A stretch of DNA of 64,000 bases from Prevotella sp. (GCA_017428925.1 JAFRPY010000050.1:62001-126000); one strand, 5' to 3'. Positions 46,501-56,222 are shown, numbered from the stretch's first letter. Notes: generated by a model not told the origin, from the letters alone. Program-made: numbers and translations.

Positions 46501-48366
46501 ATGGCTAAGAAATTACTAAACATCCTTTTCTGCTCTATTGTGCTGTTATGTATGTCGTGCAGCAAAGAACAAGGACAAAATGTTCAATTCATTCCCTTCC
46601 AGGAATCTGACAACAGTTTGTGGGGAATGATCTCTCCCTCTGGTAATGTTCTCTTCAACGAGGAATTCAAAGAGAAGCCGACTGTGGTCAGGGATAATCG
46701 CTTCATGGTCCGCAATGCCGATGGCTTGTGGGAAATCTACACTGCCGATGAGAAACCTCAGAAGATTGGTTCAGAATACGCCTTTGCCAGTATGTTCAAA
46801 GACGGAAAGGCGCTGGTTTCCGAAAAAGGAAAGTGCGTGTCTTTGATTGACACGGACGGAAAAACCATTAAGGTCTTGGATAAAGTTGACGGTAAAGTTG
46901 TTGATGGCGTAGAACCTTATTCTGAAGGGTATGCGATTTTCAAGAGTGACAAATATTTCGGTGTTATTGACGAGAATGGAAACAAGGTCATCAATCCTGA
47001 CTATCTGAGAATGTACTCTTGCTCTGATGGTAAATTTATTGCCTTGCATAAGAAATACGAAAAAGAGGCGAAAAAGGATAGCGCTGCTAACCTGAAATTT
47101 GATGTCATCAACACTTCTGGAAAGGTACTCTTCTCGATTTCCATGAATAAATACAAGGATTTTGGAGGAGGATTCCAGAATGGCTGCCTTGACGTGTATC
47201 TGGAAGCCAAGAATGAGAAGTGTGGCGGTATCATCAACGACAAGGGGGAAGTGGTCATCAAACCAACATCCAAAATCAAGAAGGTAGGACAGATAAGGAA
47301 TAGTTATTTCACCTATAACAATGGTGACGGATGGGGAGTGATGAACTTCAAAGGTGAGACGGTCATCCGGGCTAAATACGACATTCTCTACTTCGCCAGT
47401 GATGAAATCATGGTTGCCATGACCAAGAAAGATGGTGGTAGCCAGGAATTCAAATATATCAATATGAAGGATGAGATGATCGGCTCTGACACCTACGACG
47501 ATGCCTATCCTTTCTATATGCTGGATGGCTCTCATGCCATCGTGAAGGTTAGCTCAAGCATGTTTTCTATCGTAGACCTGAGTGGCAAGCAGGTAGAGAA
47601 GCTGCCGGATATGGTGCACGTAGGATTCAGCGAGGGTGATATGTTTGTGGAAAGTGATTATGTTGATATGAAAAAACTGGTTTCATCTTTTAATATCAGC
47701 GAGGAAGGTGTCGATGGCCTTTCCTTCAAGTCGACTCCCCTGCAGGTTGTAAAATACTATGCAACGATGGATGCATGTTGGCGTGGGGATAAGGATCATT
47801 CCAGCACAGATCCATATTGGTACACTGGGGTTGACTATTTGAGGTATTGGAAAGATATCATGGGTGTAATGCCAGATATATATGTCAACTTCAGCGGTGA
47901 TATCGCCAAACGCAACTACCGCTCTAAAAGGGTGATTGACTACACGTATGGAGACTGGTACTGGTATCATGATGAGAAAATCCCGACGGGCATCTCTTAT
48001 ACGAATGCCGGGATTAAATCCTTTAAAATACAATTTGACAACTCTGGAAAACTTAGGCTTAAACTTCGTGATGTCTTCAATGAACTGGCATCAAGGTTTA
48101 AGAACATGGGTAAGGTGGAGAAAGAAAATAACGGAGCTGTCGTGGTTACTTTGAAAAATGGCAAGAGGGCTTTGGTGGCCATGGAGAAAGACAATGTGTT
48201 TGCTCTGTGGGGAGACATCAAACAGGTCAAGGATATGAATATCGATGAATATAAAGACGTGAAGGAGGAATCAAAGAGAATCAAGGACTATGATTTCTTT
48301 GAGAACAAACTGTCTGGCATAGCAGAAGCCGATAGCTTGGTAGTAGATACCGCTGCCATTGAATAA
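46501..48366 (+). CDS. WG-repeat lipoprotein
   Basis: 621 aa. Lipoprotein signal with lipobox LLCMSC (cysteine at about residue 20). The mature part consists of WG-type repeats of about 40-50 residues (DNSLWGMISPSGNVLF, KYFGVIDENGNKVINPDY, GDGWGVMNFKGETVIRAKYD), forming a beta-structured, probably surface-exposed domain. The C-terminal 200 residues are not repeats. WG-repeat proteins occur in Bacteroidota surface and phage-defence settings without a firm function. It is flanked by a terminator downstream. Confidence 0.82.
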   Translation: MAKKLLNILFCSIVLLCMSCSKEQGQNVQFIPFQESDNSLWGMISPSGNVLFNEEFKEKPTVVRDNRFMVRNADGLWEIYTADEKPQKIGSEYAFASMFKDGKALVSEKGKCVSLIDTDGKTIKVLDKVDGKVVDGVEPYSEGYAIFKSDKYFGVIDENGNKVINPDYLRMYSCSDGKFIALHKKYEKEAKKDSAANLKFDVINTSGKVLFSISMNKYKDFGGGFQNGCLDVYLEAKNEKCGGIINDKGEVVIKPTSKIKKVGQIRNSYFTYNNGDGWGVMNFKGETVIRAKYDILYFASDEIMVAMTKKDGGSQEFKYINMKDEMIGSDTYDDAYPFYMLDGSHAIVKVSSSMFSIVDLSGKQVEKLPDMVHVGFSEGDMFVESDYVDMKKLVSSFNISEEGVDGLSFKSTPLQVVKYYATMDACWRGDKDHSSTDPYWYTGVDYLRYWKDIMGVMPDIYVNFSGDIAKRNYRSKRVIDYTYGDWYWYHDEKIPTGISYTNAGIKSFKIQFDNSGKLRLKLRDVFNELASRFKNMGKVEKENNGAVVVTLKNGKRALVAMEKDNVFALWGDIKQVKDMNIDEYKDVKEESKRIKDYDFFENKLSGIAEADSLVVDTAAIE

Positions 48367-48524
48367 GCAGAATGCTTTTCTGCTTTTCAGTCAAATGCCT
48401 ACATGGACTAGGAAATGATGTTGAAGTGGAAAGATGTGAAGGAGGGACTTGTAAATTCAGGCCAGCAGAGGAATTACAGTCTCTTATAGACAGCTTTGCC
48501 ATCGGTACGGGCAGTTCTAAAAAG

Positions 48525-48561
48525 AACACCTCAGACCTCTTCAAATAAGATCCGAGGTGTT
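48525..48561. terminator. Hairpin with A/T flanks in the convergent intergenic region
   Basis: AACACCTC pairs with GAGGTGTT, with additional partial pairing of the inner part. It lies upstream of the stronger terminator at 48581-48606. Confidence 0.45.
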
Positions 48562-48580
48562 TCGGGAAGAACCTGTCTGA

Positions 48581-48606
48581 AGAGGGCAGTTGAACTGCCC
48601 TCTTTT
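48581..48606. terminator. Intrinsic terminator between convergent genes
   Basis: AGAGGGCAG pairs with CTGCCCTCT around TTGAA-like loop bases and is followed by TTTT. Confidence 0.8.
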
Positions 48607-48680
48607 CCATACTCTTCTTCATTGTTTGTACTTATTATGACGATTAAAATGAAAGAATCTCGGAAGCCCTTCTTTTGAGG

Positions 48681-51600
48681 TCAATTTATATACTTTAATA
48701 ATTGAAGAACCCTTCGAGATTCCTCATCTCCCTGTTCTGCCGCCTTCTGGAACCACCTGGTTGCATTATCCATTTCTCCCATTCCCGCATAAGTATTTGC
48801 AATGTTATAGAAGGTCGTGACGGTATCCTCATGAGCAGGAGTAAGGCTTTGTTCAAGAATCCTTACCGCCGTCAAGTAATTCGATAATGCCTGTTTGAGG
48901 TCACCCTTCAGCAAGTATGAATTCCCGATATTGTTATAGGATCTTCCCAGGTCTGCGTGATCCTTCCGCAGTTTCTTTTCACGTATCCTCAGGGCTTTTA
49001 GGTGATAATCTAAAGCCATATCATAATCCCCCTGAAAACCATGGACACATGCAATATTATAATATGTGCTAGCAGTATCGATATGCTCACCCAGCACTTC
49101 CTCCTGAATAGACAATGCTTCTTGATAATAATCCAGTGCCTGATCATACTCTTCCAAATGGTCGTAAGAAGACCCTATATGGCTGTAGGTTTTCGCAATA
49201 TCCGGATGCTTCTGGCCAAGTGCCCTTTCCTGGATTTTCAGGGCATCAAAATAAAACTTCAGAGCCTGTTCATAATCCATCTGATTATGACATACACGTC
49301 CGATGTTAACGAGGGAGTAAGACGTGTCGGGATGGTCTGGGCCCAGAATCTTCATTCGGACTGCTAATGCTTGTTGATGATATTCCATTGCCTTATCGTA
49401 TTGGCCTATGGCATCGAAGGCTGACCCAACGTTGTTATATGAGGATGCCGTGTCGGGATGTTCAGTCCCGAGCACATTCTCAAAGATACTGGCTGCATTC
49501 AGGTGACACTGAAGTGACATAGCGAAATCATCTTTTCCCCGGTAGGCTAATCCCAGATTGTCAAGGGACATAGCTGTTTTAGGGTTGTCCCTACCATAAA
49601 CCTTCATGCAGATGTCCATGGCCTTTCGCAAATACTCTATGGCTCTATCATAGTTATCTCTGTTTTCATGGACCATCCCAAGGTTGTTGTAGGTTGTGGC
49701 TATTGCTGTATCCTCTATGTCAGGAATGGTTTCCCAAATATCCAGGGCCTGTTCTAGGTATTCTTGCGCCTGTTCATAATTGCCCTTCAACAAATACATC
49801 GATCCGATGTCGTTGAAGCATGTGCCCACAACAGGCGAATATTGCGCACCATACAGTTGCGCCATCATCAGATAGGTCTTGATATACATGAGCGCCGTAT
49901 CGGTGTCGGCTAAGTAATTCTGTGAAAAATATCCTATATAAAGGTACGGCAGTTCTGTCAGAGGAATGTCTTCATATGGCAAGTCCAGATAATCTCTCAG
50001 CTGATATTTACCGTCCCCTATATCACGTAGTCTGCGCCAATAGGAAGCCAGCAGCATACTGCCCGTTGCAGTTGAACTGAAATACTTGAAGGCATCGAAG
50101 CTCAATATTGTCCTGTACAGATTACTGCTGTCATTGAGATGGTAATATTGGAAAGCCAACTCCGATATCTGACGGCAGTCCTTGGTTATGTTCTCCCTAG
50201 AGAAATAGCGAATAATCTGCTCCCGATGGGTTTGGGAGGCAACAGGGCAAGTCAGGTCGTATCTGGAAATGACGGCATCTGTTATGTATTGATGTGAGAA
50301 GATGAGCAGTCCCCCTCGGCTGACCAAATGGGGTGAGACAGCGCAATAGAAAAGGTGGAAATCCATCTGCCGGATTCCCGTCATCATGACAATTTCGTCT
50401 TCAGACAGCCCATGCTCGGATACAGTTATGAGTGTTAGGACCTGACGCGCGCATCCATAGTCATCTTCCAGGCGCTGTAGCATCCGGATGAAGAAATCAG
50501 GTATAGAGCTGGCTTCGAGATAGAAATTTATGCGTTGGTCAAGGTACTTATAAGAACCAAAGCATATAAGCTCATCAAGCAACGTCTTCAATACCAGCGT
50601 GTTCTCTGTAATCCTGCTATGCAGGATGCATTCCATCTGTCTCTCGTCAAGTTTTTTGCCCACCAATGAAAGATATGACTTGATGAATACGTCCCTTTCT
50701 CGTAGAGGCTTCACTGTGTATACAGGATATCCCCTTCGAATGAATGTCTCCATAGTTTCATCACCCTGGAGTGTTGAGAATAGATACTTCACCTTCTGGA
50801 CTGACTGCGGCAACCAGTTGAGCAACTTGGCCTGATCGTGACCGTCAATTTGGTTGATCCCGTCAATGATAATGAGCATTGGTCTGTCTCCCTTCAGCAC
50901 GGCTTCCGTCATGTACCGTTGGGCCTTCTCTTCAGGGCTCTCGTTGTCTCCTATTTTAACTTCCAGCCCTCCATAAAGATCAAACAATTCATCTGAAATA
51001 TGCCGGAGCACCTCATGGTAATTATTGCCGCCCAAACTGTTACCCACAAAGTGACAGATGACATTGTAATCGGTCTCAGCCTCACTGCTCAGACGCTTCA
51101 GCCAGTTGGCTAACAGAGCACTCTTACCTGTACCACTTTTTCCTGTCACCACCAGATACTTCTCGTTACCACCAAGGAAGCTGTCCAATCTGTCGAAGCA
51201 TTCCTGCTGCGGTATATAAAAACGATGTCGACTGTTGATGTATGCCTGTTGGATATTACGCTCCCTAGCTAGACGGGTATTGTCTTGGTTACCAAAGTAT
51301 TTATCCAATAGACTCATCACCATCTTTTCTACCTGCTCGCAAAGCTGGTCTGGGGAATCAAAACCATATACTGGGAAGCGCTTTTGCGTGCGAATCTTCG
51401 CTTTAAGAACTGAAAGCCTTTCGTCATCATCCGGAACCATCCCACTATTATCCCTAATGAAGAATGCCGCATCTACGTTCTCCTGGTTTCTCAATGCACC
51501 GTACTGCATCTCTATTTCCGTGATGCTCATCCCTGATGCGATGTCTTTCCCTATCCACGGATAGCGCTCCTTGAGTTCTGGGTTCATTTCCAGCGCAGAT

Positions 51601-51899
51601 GCTTCGGGGGTATATCCGTAACGGTTGCCCAAAAGGCCGATGAAGAACGGATGAGAGTTCTCAATCTCATTAAGACATACTGACAGTACCTTTCCAGTCC
51701 GCGACTCTTCAGAGGTGATTCCCCATCTAAGGTCTATTAACGAGAGGTACACATTTCGCCTGTGGGCCTCTAGCTTCAGCTTGTGGAAAAGCCTGACCAG
51801 CGCCGTTCGTTCCCCATCCATGTCTGAGAATGTGGATGACAGGAATATACGCAACTCACGGTTCTCAATTAGATGGCTCTCAAAACGAAAATAATTCAT
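48681..51899 (-). CDS. DUF4062-NTPase-TPR protein (STAND-type sensor)
   Basis: 1072 aa. N-terminal DUF4062: LRIFLSSTFSDMDGERTALV (17-36), LSLIDLRWGIT and FFIGLLGNRYG, a TIR-like fold. NTPase: Walker A GKSGTGKS (253-260) and Walker B PMLIIIDGINQID. The C-terminal third holds many kinesin-light-chain-type TPRs (YNNIGSVY-like helices, for example TASSYNNVGSAFDAIGQYDK). STAND proteins use the repeats to sense a trigger and the N-terminal domain as effector. It lies next to a ubiquitin-like operon on the same strand and 640 bp from E1. A -7-like box (TACATTTG, 51925-51918) lies 19 bp upstream. Confidence 0.85.
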   Translation of the reverse strand: MNYFRFESHLIENRELRIFLSSTFSDMDGERTALVRLFHKLKLEAHRRNVYLSLIDLRWGITSEESRTGKVLSVCLNEIENSHPFFIGLLGNRYGYTPEASALEMNPELKERYPWIGKDIASGMSITEIEMQYGALRNQENVDAAFFIRDNSGMVPDDDERLSVLKAKIRTQKRFPVYGFDSPDQLCEQVEKMVMSLLDKYFGNQDNTRLARERNIQQAYINSRHRFYIPQQECFDRLDSFLGGNEKYLVVTGKSGTGKSALLANWLKRLSSEAETDYNVICHFVGNSLGGNNYHEVLRHISDELFDLYGGLEVKIGDNESPEEKAQRYMTEAVLKGDRPMLIIIDGINQIDGHDQAKLLNWLPQSVQKVKYLFSTLQGDETMETFIRRGYPVYTVKPLRERDVFIKSYLSLVGKKLDERQMECILHSRITENTLVLKTLLDELICFGSYKYLDQRINFYLEASSIPDFFIRMLQRLEDDYGCARQVLTLITVSEHGLSEDEIVMMTGIRQMDFHLFYCAVSPHLVSRGGLLIFSHQYITDAVISRYDLTCPVASQTHREQIIRYFSRENITKDCRQISELAFQYYHLNDSSNLYRTILSFDAFKYFSSTATGSMLLASYWRRLRDIGDGKYQLRDYLDLPYEDIPLTELPYLYIGYFSQNYLADTDTALMYIKTYLMMAQLYGAQYSPVVGTCFNDIGSMYLLKGNYEQAQEYLEQALDIWETIPDIEDTAIATTYNNLGMVHENRDNYDRAIEYLRKAMDICMKVYGRDNPKTAMSLDNLGLAYRGKDDFAMSLQCHLNAASIFENVLGTEHPDTASSYNNVGSAFDAIGQYDKAMEYHQQALAVRMKILGPDHPDTSYSLVNIGRVCHNQMDYEQALKFYFDALKIQERALGQKHPDIAKTYSHIGSSYDHLEEYDQALDYYQEALSIQEEVLGEHIDTASTYYNIACVHGFQGDYDMALDYHLKALRIREKKLRKDHADLGRSYNNIGNSYLLKGDLKQALSNYLTAVRILEQSLTPAHEDTVTTFYNIANTYAGMGEMDNATRWFQKAAEQGDEESRRVLQLLKYIN

Positions 51900-52066
51900 G
51901 TTGTTCGATTATTTTTGCAAATGTAGTCATTTTTATCAAAACACTTGCATTTTTTGGAATTTCTTAACACAATTATACGTAGAACGAGTCGAATAAAATC
52001 TTTATCATACCACCTGCTATTTTGTCTTTTTGCAGTATTTCTTTTTAAACCCACACATCTTGTCGG

Positions 52067-52321
52067 ATGCCCGGAAATAAACTTTTGATGTGACGGAAAA
52101 ACGATCTTCTCCCCCGTTGCCGGATTTACCCCATACCTCGACGGCATGGTTCTTACTCCCAAATGCCCGAAATCGGGGATATTCACATCTTCACTCCCTA
52201 TGCTCTCTCCGCTGATGCCGAAAACGGCTTTGACGAATCTAGCCGTGGGTTGGACTATGAAGTTGTCAAAAATACCTTTAATGATTCCTGTGTTATTTTT
52301 GCCTGTATCCGGACAGACCAC
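52067..52321 (-). pseudogene. Remnant of an HU/IHF-family DNA-binding protein gene
   Basis: The reading frame shows the HU signature VNIPDFGHLGVRTMPSRYG, then NPATGEKIVFPSHQKF. The N-terminal HU helices are missing or out of frame and the sequence drifts into non-HU text afterwards. The whole 640-bp gap from 51900 to 52540 otherwise holds nothing recognisable. Confidence 0.45.
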
Positions 52322-52543
52322 ATTATAGAAGAGTGACCCGCGTAAAGTAGCATTTTTTCACCGACAATTACATGACCACCATTGCCGACGAAATCGTCAG
52401 AGGTATGACTGACAAATCCGGCGGCGTGAAAGGTGGTCATCTTAAAGGACAGTGTAAGCTATTATGTCTTAGCCTTGAAATTATATATCGGCTTGTGATG
52501 TCGAGTACTTCTACGGAGTCTCTTATCTGCCCAGTTTGTTTTT

Positions 52544-53803
52544 TTATCTTAACACTGGTTTAAGCCGAACGAACAACTGTTCCATGCGGTCATTTCCAGC
52601 AATCACAACCTTTACAATGTCGTCTTGTGGAATCCCGATTTCTTGTGGGTGCATCTTTAGGAAACGTTCCGCTGTGAATAATGTGAATTCTACTGGGGTA
52701 CGGTCCCACTGGCTGGCATAGTCCTGGCGCATGACATAATCATCATAGCGTGAACGGCATTCGTCACACCACCTCTCATCATCATATATCTCTGATGAAC
52801 GGTTGTTGATCTTCATCTTCTTACCACAGCATGCACAATGTCCTGAGAAAACGAATGACGGCACATGCATAAGCGGTTCGCCTCCCCATTGGTCGCGGAT
52901 CTTTGACAGGATATCACCCATCGTGTCGGTTGGTTTGATTTCCAGTGTACGAATGGGAATGTTTTCTTTGTGAATAAGGCAGTTCTCGTTGGGTGTGTAA
53001 CTACAGCACAGTGTTTCGTGATGGAGTCCATAATAGAACAGAACCTTATTGCGAAGGGTGTCCTTACCACTAAGGTATTTAATCAATTCAGTCGAGACGA
53101 TTGCTGCAGCCATGGCTGAAGATGTTTGTATAGTTGGGATTTTCTGTAGGGATGTGTCTTTCATCTTGAAGCCAGAACAGCTGTTTCGTTGACCATCGAA
53201 ATATCCCTGGCCGATTTCTTCCCGGAGGCATACCGTGAACTTGTTCAATGGTTTGGGGAAGAAACCATCTGAGGAGGGGAGTTTTTCAATGATCTTACCA
53301 TCGGATATCTGCTGATAGCCTTCTGGTGGCGCATAGAAAGCGACGTTGACGTCTAATCCTTCTGCACCGACCTCAAAAAACGGCGTGCCAGTTCTAACGC
53401 ACCAGTCGCTGATAAAGGCACGGCACTGCATGGTGTCGACGCATGAGATAACGATATCATGATCCATGAAGAGTCGACCTTTGCCGAAATCTGTCATCAG
53501 GTTGCCATGAAGGCCTGTTATCTGAGGATTGTCAGTAAGAGCCATCTCCTTAAGCCTTTCTGTTGCCACAAGGGCTTTTGACTTTCTGATGTCTTCCTTG
53601 CGGAACAGAACAGTACGTGAAAGATTGGAGTCTTCCACATAGTCGAAGTCCACATTGGTAACCTGAAACCCCATAAGTACTAAGTTCTTTGACACCTCAT
53701 TGCCTACGGCACCTGTACCAGGAACTAGGACTTTGGTCTTGGGAATCATCCGTCCCACCTCAGGTGGAAGCAGGAGATTCTGTCTTGCAAAATAGTCATT
53801 CAT
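52544..53803 (-). CDS. E1-like ubiquitin-activating (ThiF/UBA) enzyme
   Basis: 419 aa. Nucleotide-binding loop VLVPGTGAVGNEV (25-37), NLSR arginine and Asp/Cys residues in VISCVDTMQCR match ThiF/E1 adenylation domains. A candidate active cysteine is in RNSCSGFK, followed by the IPTIQTSSAMAAAI crossover helix. A C-terminal zinc ribbon is clear: HCACCGKK and WCDECRSRY. The family adenylates a ubiquitin-like protein's C-terminus and passes it to an E2 cysteine. It follows the E2-like gene by 11 bp and with it forms the core of the Ubl operon. Confidence 0.88.
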   Translation of the reverse strand: MNDYFARQNLLLPPEVGRMIPKTKVLVPGTGAVGNEVSKNLVLMGFQVTNVDFDYVEDSNLSRTVLFRKEDIRKSKALVATERLKEMALTDNPQITGLHGNLMTDFGKGRLFMDHDIVISCVDTMQCRAFISDWCVRTGTPFFEVGAEGLDVNVAFYAPPEGYQQISDGKIIEKLPSSDGFFPKPLNKFTVCLREEIGQGYFDGQRNSCSGFKMKDTSLQKIPTIQTSSAMAAAIVSTELIKYLSGKDTLRNKVLFYYGLHHETLCCSYTPNENCLIHKENIPIRTLEIKPTDTMGDILSKIRDQWGGEPLMHVPSFVFSGHCACCGKKMKINNRSSEIYDDERWCDECRSRYDDYVMRQDYASQWDRTPVEFTLFTAERFLKMHPQEIGIPQDDIVKVVIAGNDRMEQLFVRLKPVLR

Positions 53804-53814
53804 ATACTACTAGT

Positions 53815-54528
53815 TTATTGTTTATTACCAAATTTTATTCTTACGGGTGATCCTGACGAGGAGGGACTGCTATGGCTAAAGCGAATCGCAGGTGCTGTTT
53901 GCTTTCCAAAGCGGATCGTAGGTATGGACGTAGGTTCTGGCTTACTCCGAAGCTGACGTGCTAGGCGTTCATTCAAGTCAAGTGGCCACTTGATGTTGTT
54001 ATTGGTCTGATATTTTCTTTTATCTCTCCACCAGTACAAGGCAGCGGAATTATAGTGTCCGCTTTCTGTGTCAACAATGGATTTGTCCATATTCAAGATC
54101 ATTCCGACCAGAGCGAAGTAGTAATTTACACCAAAGTTCTTTGCGATAGACGATGCCGACCCTGTGCAAATGTTATACTTGTTCGTGTGAGGGCAGAATG
54201 GCAGCTCCCCGTCGCTAAAACAGCCACCTTCAATCTGTAGTGTAAAAGGACGGTAGGGGTTCATGAGGGTTTGCTCATCAATCGTGCAATAGAAAGATTT
54301 CTCCCAGTTGCGTACATACTGGTCCGGGCCAACATACATCTTCGGAAACCGATATGTTATCTTGTAACTATTTGGATAGAGCTCACTTGTAGGATCTGTC
54401 ATAATTGATTTCCAATGAGCATCACGTCCGTTGCGCTCCTTATAATAAATTTTGATATAATCCTTGACCTCAGAGGTTTGAAGCATCCTGTTAAGCTTAA
54501 ACTCTTTCTTCAATCTTATTTCATACAT
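53815..54528 (-). CDS. E2-like conjugating enzyme (prokaryotic type)
   Basis: 237 aa. YKITYRFPKMYVG and PFTLQIEGGCF match the beta-meander of UBC folds. PHTNKYNICTGSA (His114, Cys121) corresponds to the HPN...ICL active-site pattern of E2 enzymes, with Cys121 as candidate catalytic residue. An alpha region and NSAALYWWRDKRKYQ follow. The C-terminal tail is Ser/Pro/Arg-rich (about residues 200-237). Identification is by pattern, less certain than E1 and JAB. The gene is preceded by an AACTATTAA leader motif 12 nt before the ATG. Confidence 0.7.
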   Translation of the reverse strand: MYEIRLKKEFKLNRMLQTSEVKDYIKIYYKERNGRDAHWKSIMTDPTSELYPNSYKITYRFPKMYVGPDQYVRNWEKSFYCTIDEQTLMNPYRPFTLQIEGGCFSDGELPFCPHTNKYNICTGSASSIAKNFGVNYYFALVGMILNMDKSIVDTESGHYNSAALYWWRDKRKYQTNNNIKWPLDLNERLARQLRSKPEPTSIPTIRFGKQTAPAIRFSHSSPSSSGSPVRIKFGNKQ

Positions 54529-54653
54529 AATCGTATATGTTTAATAGTTGTTTTTTTTGAGAATCAGGGCGTGCTTCACAGCAGACCCTGACAGTTTGTA
54601 AATTATCCATTAGCCGTTATGGCATATGGAAAAAGTCCTAAAAGAGAGTGGGT

Positions 54654-54980
54654 TTATTCTTCACCAGAGGAAGCACCCGTGCCAGGGTCGTTGTCGGCAG
54701 GATCGTTCTCGCTGTCGTAGTAGCTCGCTGCGATGGCCTTGTCAACGAGGGTAATGGTGTCGCCGTCGTTGAACCCGGCTTCTTTGAGAGTGACGGAGCC
54801 TTCGAGGATTTCATTCTGCTTACCGACAAAGCGGTACTGGTGGCCAGGCTGAGGAGCAGAAAGTTCATTAATACGAATCAGCTCCTGAATCAGCAGGGCG
54901 GGTGTGATTTGACCGAAGTCGAGCTCATCGGCATGAACCATGGCTCCTGTCGATGCAATGTTTACATTAATTTTTGACAT
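54654..54980 (-). CDS. Ubiquitin-like protein with unusual C-terminus
   Basis: 108 aa. The beta-grasp-like pattern is KINVNIASTG, then IQELIRINELSAPQ-like helix, GHQYRFVGKQNEIL and GFNDGDTITLVDKAI. It is the only candidate substrate among the genes between E2 and JAB. The tail after the fold (DPADNDPGTGASSGEE) is acidic and does not end in Gly-Gly, so it probably needs trimming, perhaps by the adjacent JAB peptidase. A length of 108 aa suits a single Ubl domain plus tail. Confidence 0.72.
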   Translation of the reverse strand: MSKINVNIASTGAMVHADELDFGQITPALLIQELIRINELSAPQPGHQYRFVGKQNEILEGSVTLKEAGFNDGDTITLVDKAIAASYYDSENDPADNDPGTGASSGEE

Positions 54981-55088
54981 AGTTTTTAATATTTAATTGT
55001 TAATAATATAGGCTTATTCAGCCCGTTGATAAAATAGTATTGTCTTTTGTCATTCGATAGCTTTGATACAAACCTTATTTCTTTGTGA

Positions 55089-56012
55089 TTACAGCAGTTC
55101 TACAAGGCTTCCTATGATGAGCATCTTGATTAGGCTGTTGAATTTGATATAAGGAAAGAGAATAAGCGCCAGTTCGATAACTTGTAAGAGAAGAATACCG
55201 CAAAGAAGCGCTTTTACATTCTTGAATTGCAGGAGACTAGGATTGTTGATGGCCGTTTGCTCAGTTGGCTCCGACTCTTGCTGGATCAAAGAGGGTTCAG
55301 CCTCCTGTCCTATGCCAGTGTTCTTGCCATCCTTTTCTGTCTTCAATACGGCTTGGTAGAGGCATTTTGAAACGAAATCGTCTGTAGCCAGGGACTTCTC
55401 AAGGTCGATGCTGTATAGGCTCTCGTTACGCTCTTCGTTGTCAATAATCTTGTAGCCCACAAACTCTTTGCTAAGATTGTTGCAGACAAAGGACATCTGG
55501 TGAGGTGCCGCAAAATTGGTTCTCAACGTATTGGAGTCAACAGAGCTGAAGCGCAGCACATGCCCACGAAACGGGTGGGTGTGGCCTTGGGCAAGAGAAA
55601 CGACCTTGTGTGATATGCAATAGGCTGCGTTTCGTGCCGCATCCTCGTAGCTTATCTCACACGTCACCACAGATGAGTTCCCAAAAGAGGGAAGAAAGTC
55701 TGTGGCTACGGCAATTTTCTTGCCTTCATCTTTTGGATGGTGCAGATAATAACCTACGAAGAGACCTGTCGCCTCGTGTCCACATTCCTCATATACATGG
55801 TTGACATGCTGCAGGAACTTGTCCAAAGCTGTCTGCACAATATAGAATGTATAGTCTTCAGTGAAGGCTTTCGGTTCTGCAGAGAAGACCTTGATGACGG
55901 AGGACAGTACCTGGCGGTCCTCCTGATGCTCATCAGGGCTCGGATAAAGTATTGAAATCGTGTCCATGGATAATGGGAGCGATTTCACTGGGATGACTTC
56001 TTTAATAATCAT
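55089..56012 (-). CDS. JAB/MPN metalloprotease with C-terminal membrane anchor
   Basis: 307 aa. JAMM residues are in place: Glu80 (GHEATGLFVGYY), HTHP (His144, His146), and Asp159 in SSVD. The last 50 residues form hydrophobic helices (ALLCGILLLQVIELALILF), so the enzyme is likely membrane-bound. JAB peptidases in Ubl operons release or mature the Ubl. An AACTATTAA motif lies 12 nt before its ATG. Location on the membrane could localise deconjugation or sense damage. Confidence 0.85.
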   Translation of the reverse strand: MIIKEVIPVKSLPLSMDTISILYPSPDEHQEDRQVLSSVIKVFSAEPKAFTEDYTFYIVQTALDKFLQHVNHVYEECGHEATGLFVGYYLHHPKDEGKKIAVATDFLPSFGNSSVVTCEISYEDAARNAAYCISHKVVSLAQGHTHPFRGHVLRFSSVDSNTLRTNFAAPHQMSFVCNNLSKEFVGYKIIDNEERNESLYSIDLEKSLATDDFVSKCLYQAVLKTEKDGKNTGIGQEAEPSLIQQESEPTEQTAINNPSLLQFKNVKALLCGILLLQVIELALILFPYIKFNSLIKMLIIGSLVELL

Positions 56013-56024
56013 AGCACAAAGAGA

Positions 56025-56222
56025 TTAATAGTTGCAATTTTTGTTTGCTCTGTCATAGCAGCCTTTGCGGTAGCCTTCATCGTAACCTTCGACATAGCTG
56101 TCAAAGGCACTCTCTCGCAGTGTGTGGGTAGCTCTGAGATATGATTTTGATCTGCCGGCCAAGGCGTCTGCGTAGCCATCTTCGTACCCTTCGTGGTACC
56201 TGTTTGAACTTAAGATTCCCAT
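56025..56222 (-). CDS. Small Tyr/Gly repeat protein, 65 aa
   Basis: Sequence MGILSSNRYHEGYEDGYADA, then VEGYDEGYRKGCYDRANKNC. The Y-x-x-G-Y pattern appears twice. Its stop codon (AACTATTAA context) lies 12 nt before the JAB start. It overlaps the 109-aa gene by 13 bp. Function unknown; the repeated aromatic/acidic pattern suggests an interaction surface. Confidence 0.6.
   Translation of the reverse strand: MGILSSNRYHEGYEDGYADALAGRSKSYLRATHTLRESAFDSYVEGYDEGYRKGCYDRANKNCNY

Noticed and set aside
52372-52563. Plus-strand 63-codon frame in the gap beside E1
   Set aside because: No promoter, no recognisable motif, runs into the convergent E1 gene; probably chance.
48681-56012. CBASS type II (Cap2/Cap3-like E1-E2 and JAB)
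   Set aside because: No CD-NTase gene is present, and E1 and E2 are separate genes with a dedicated Ubl; a Bil/Bub-like system fits better.
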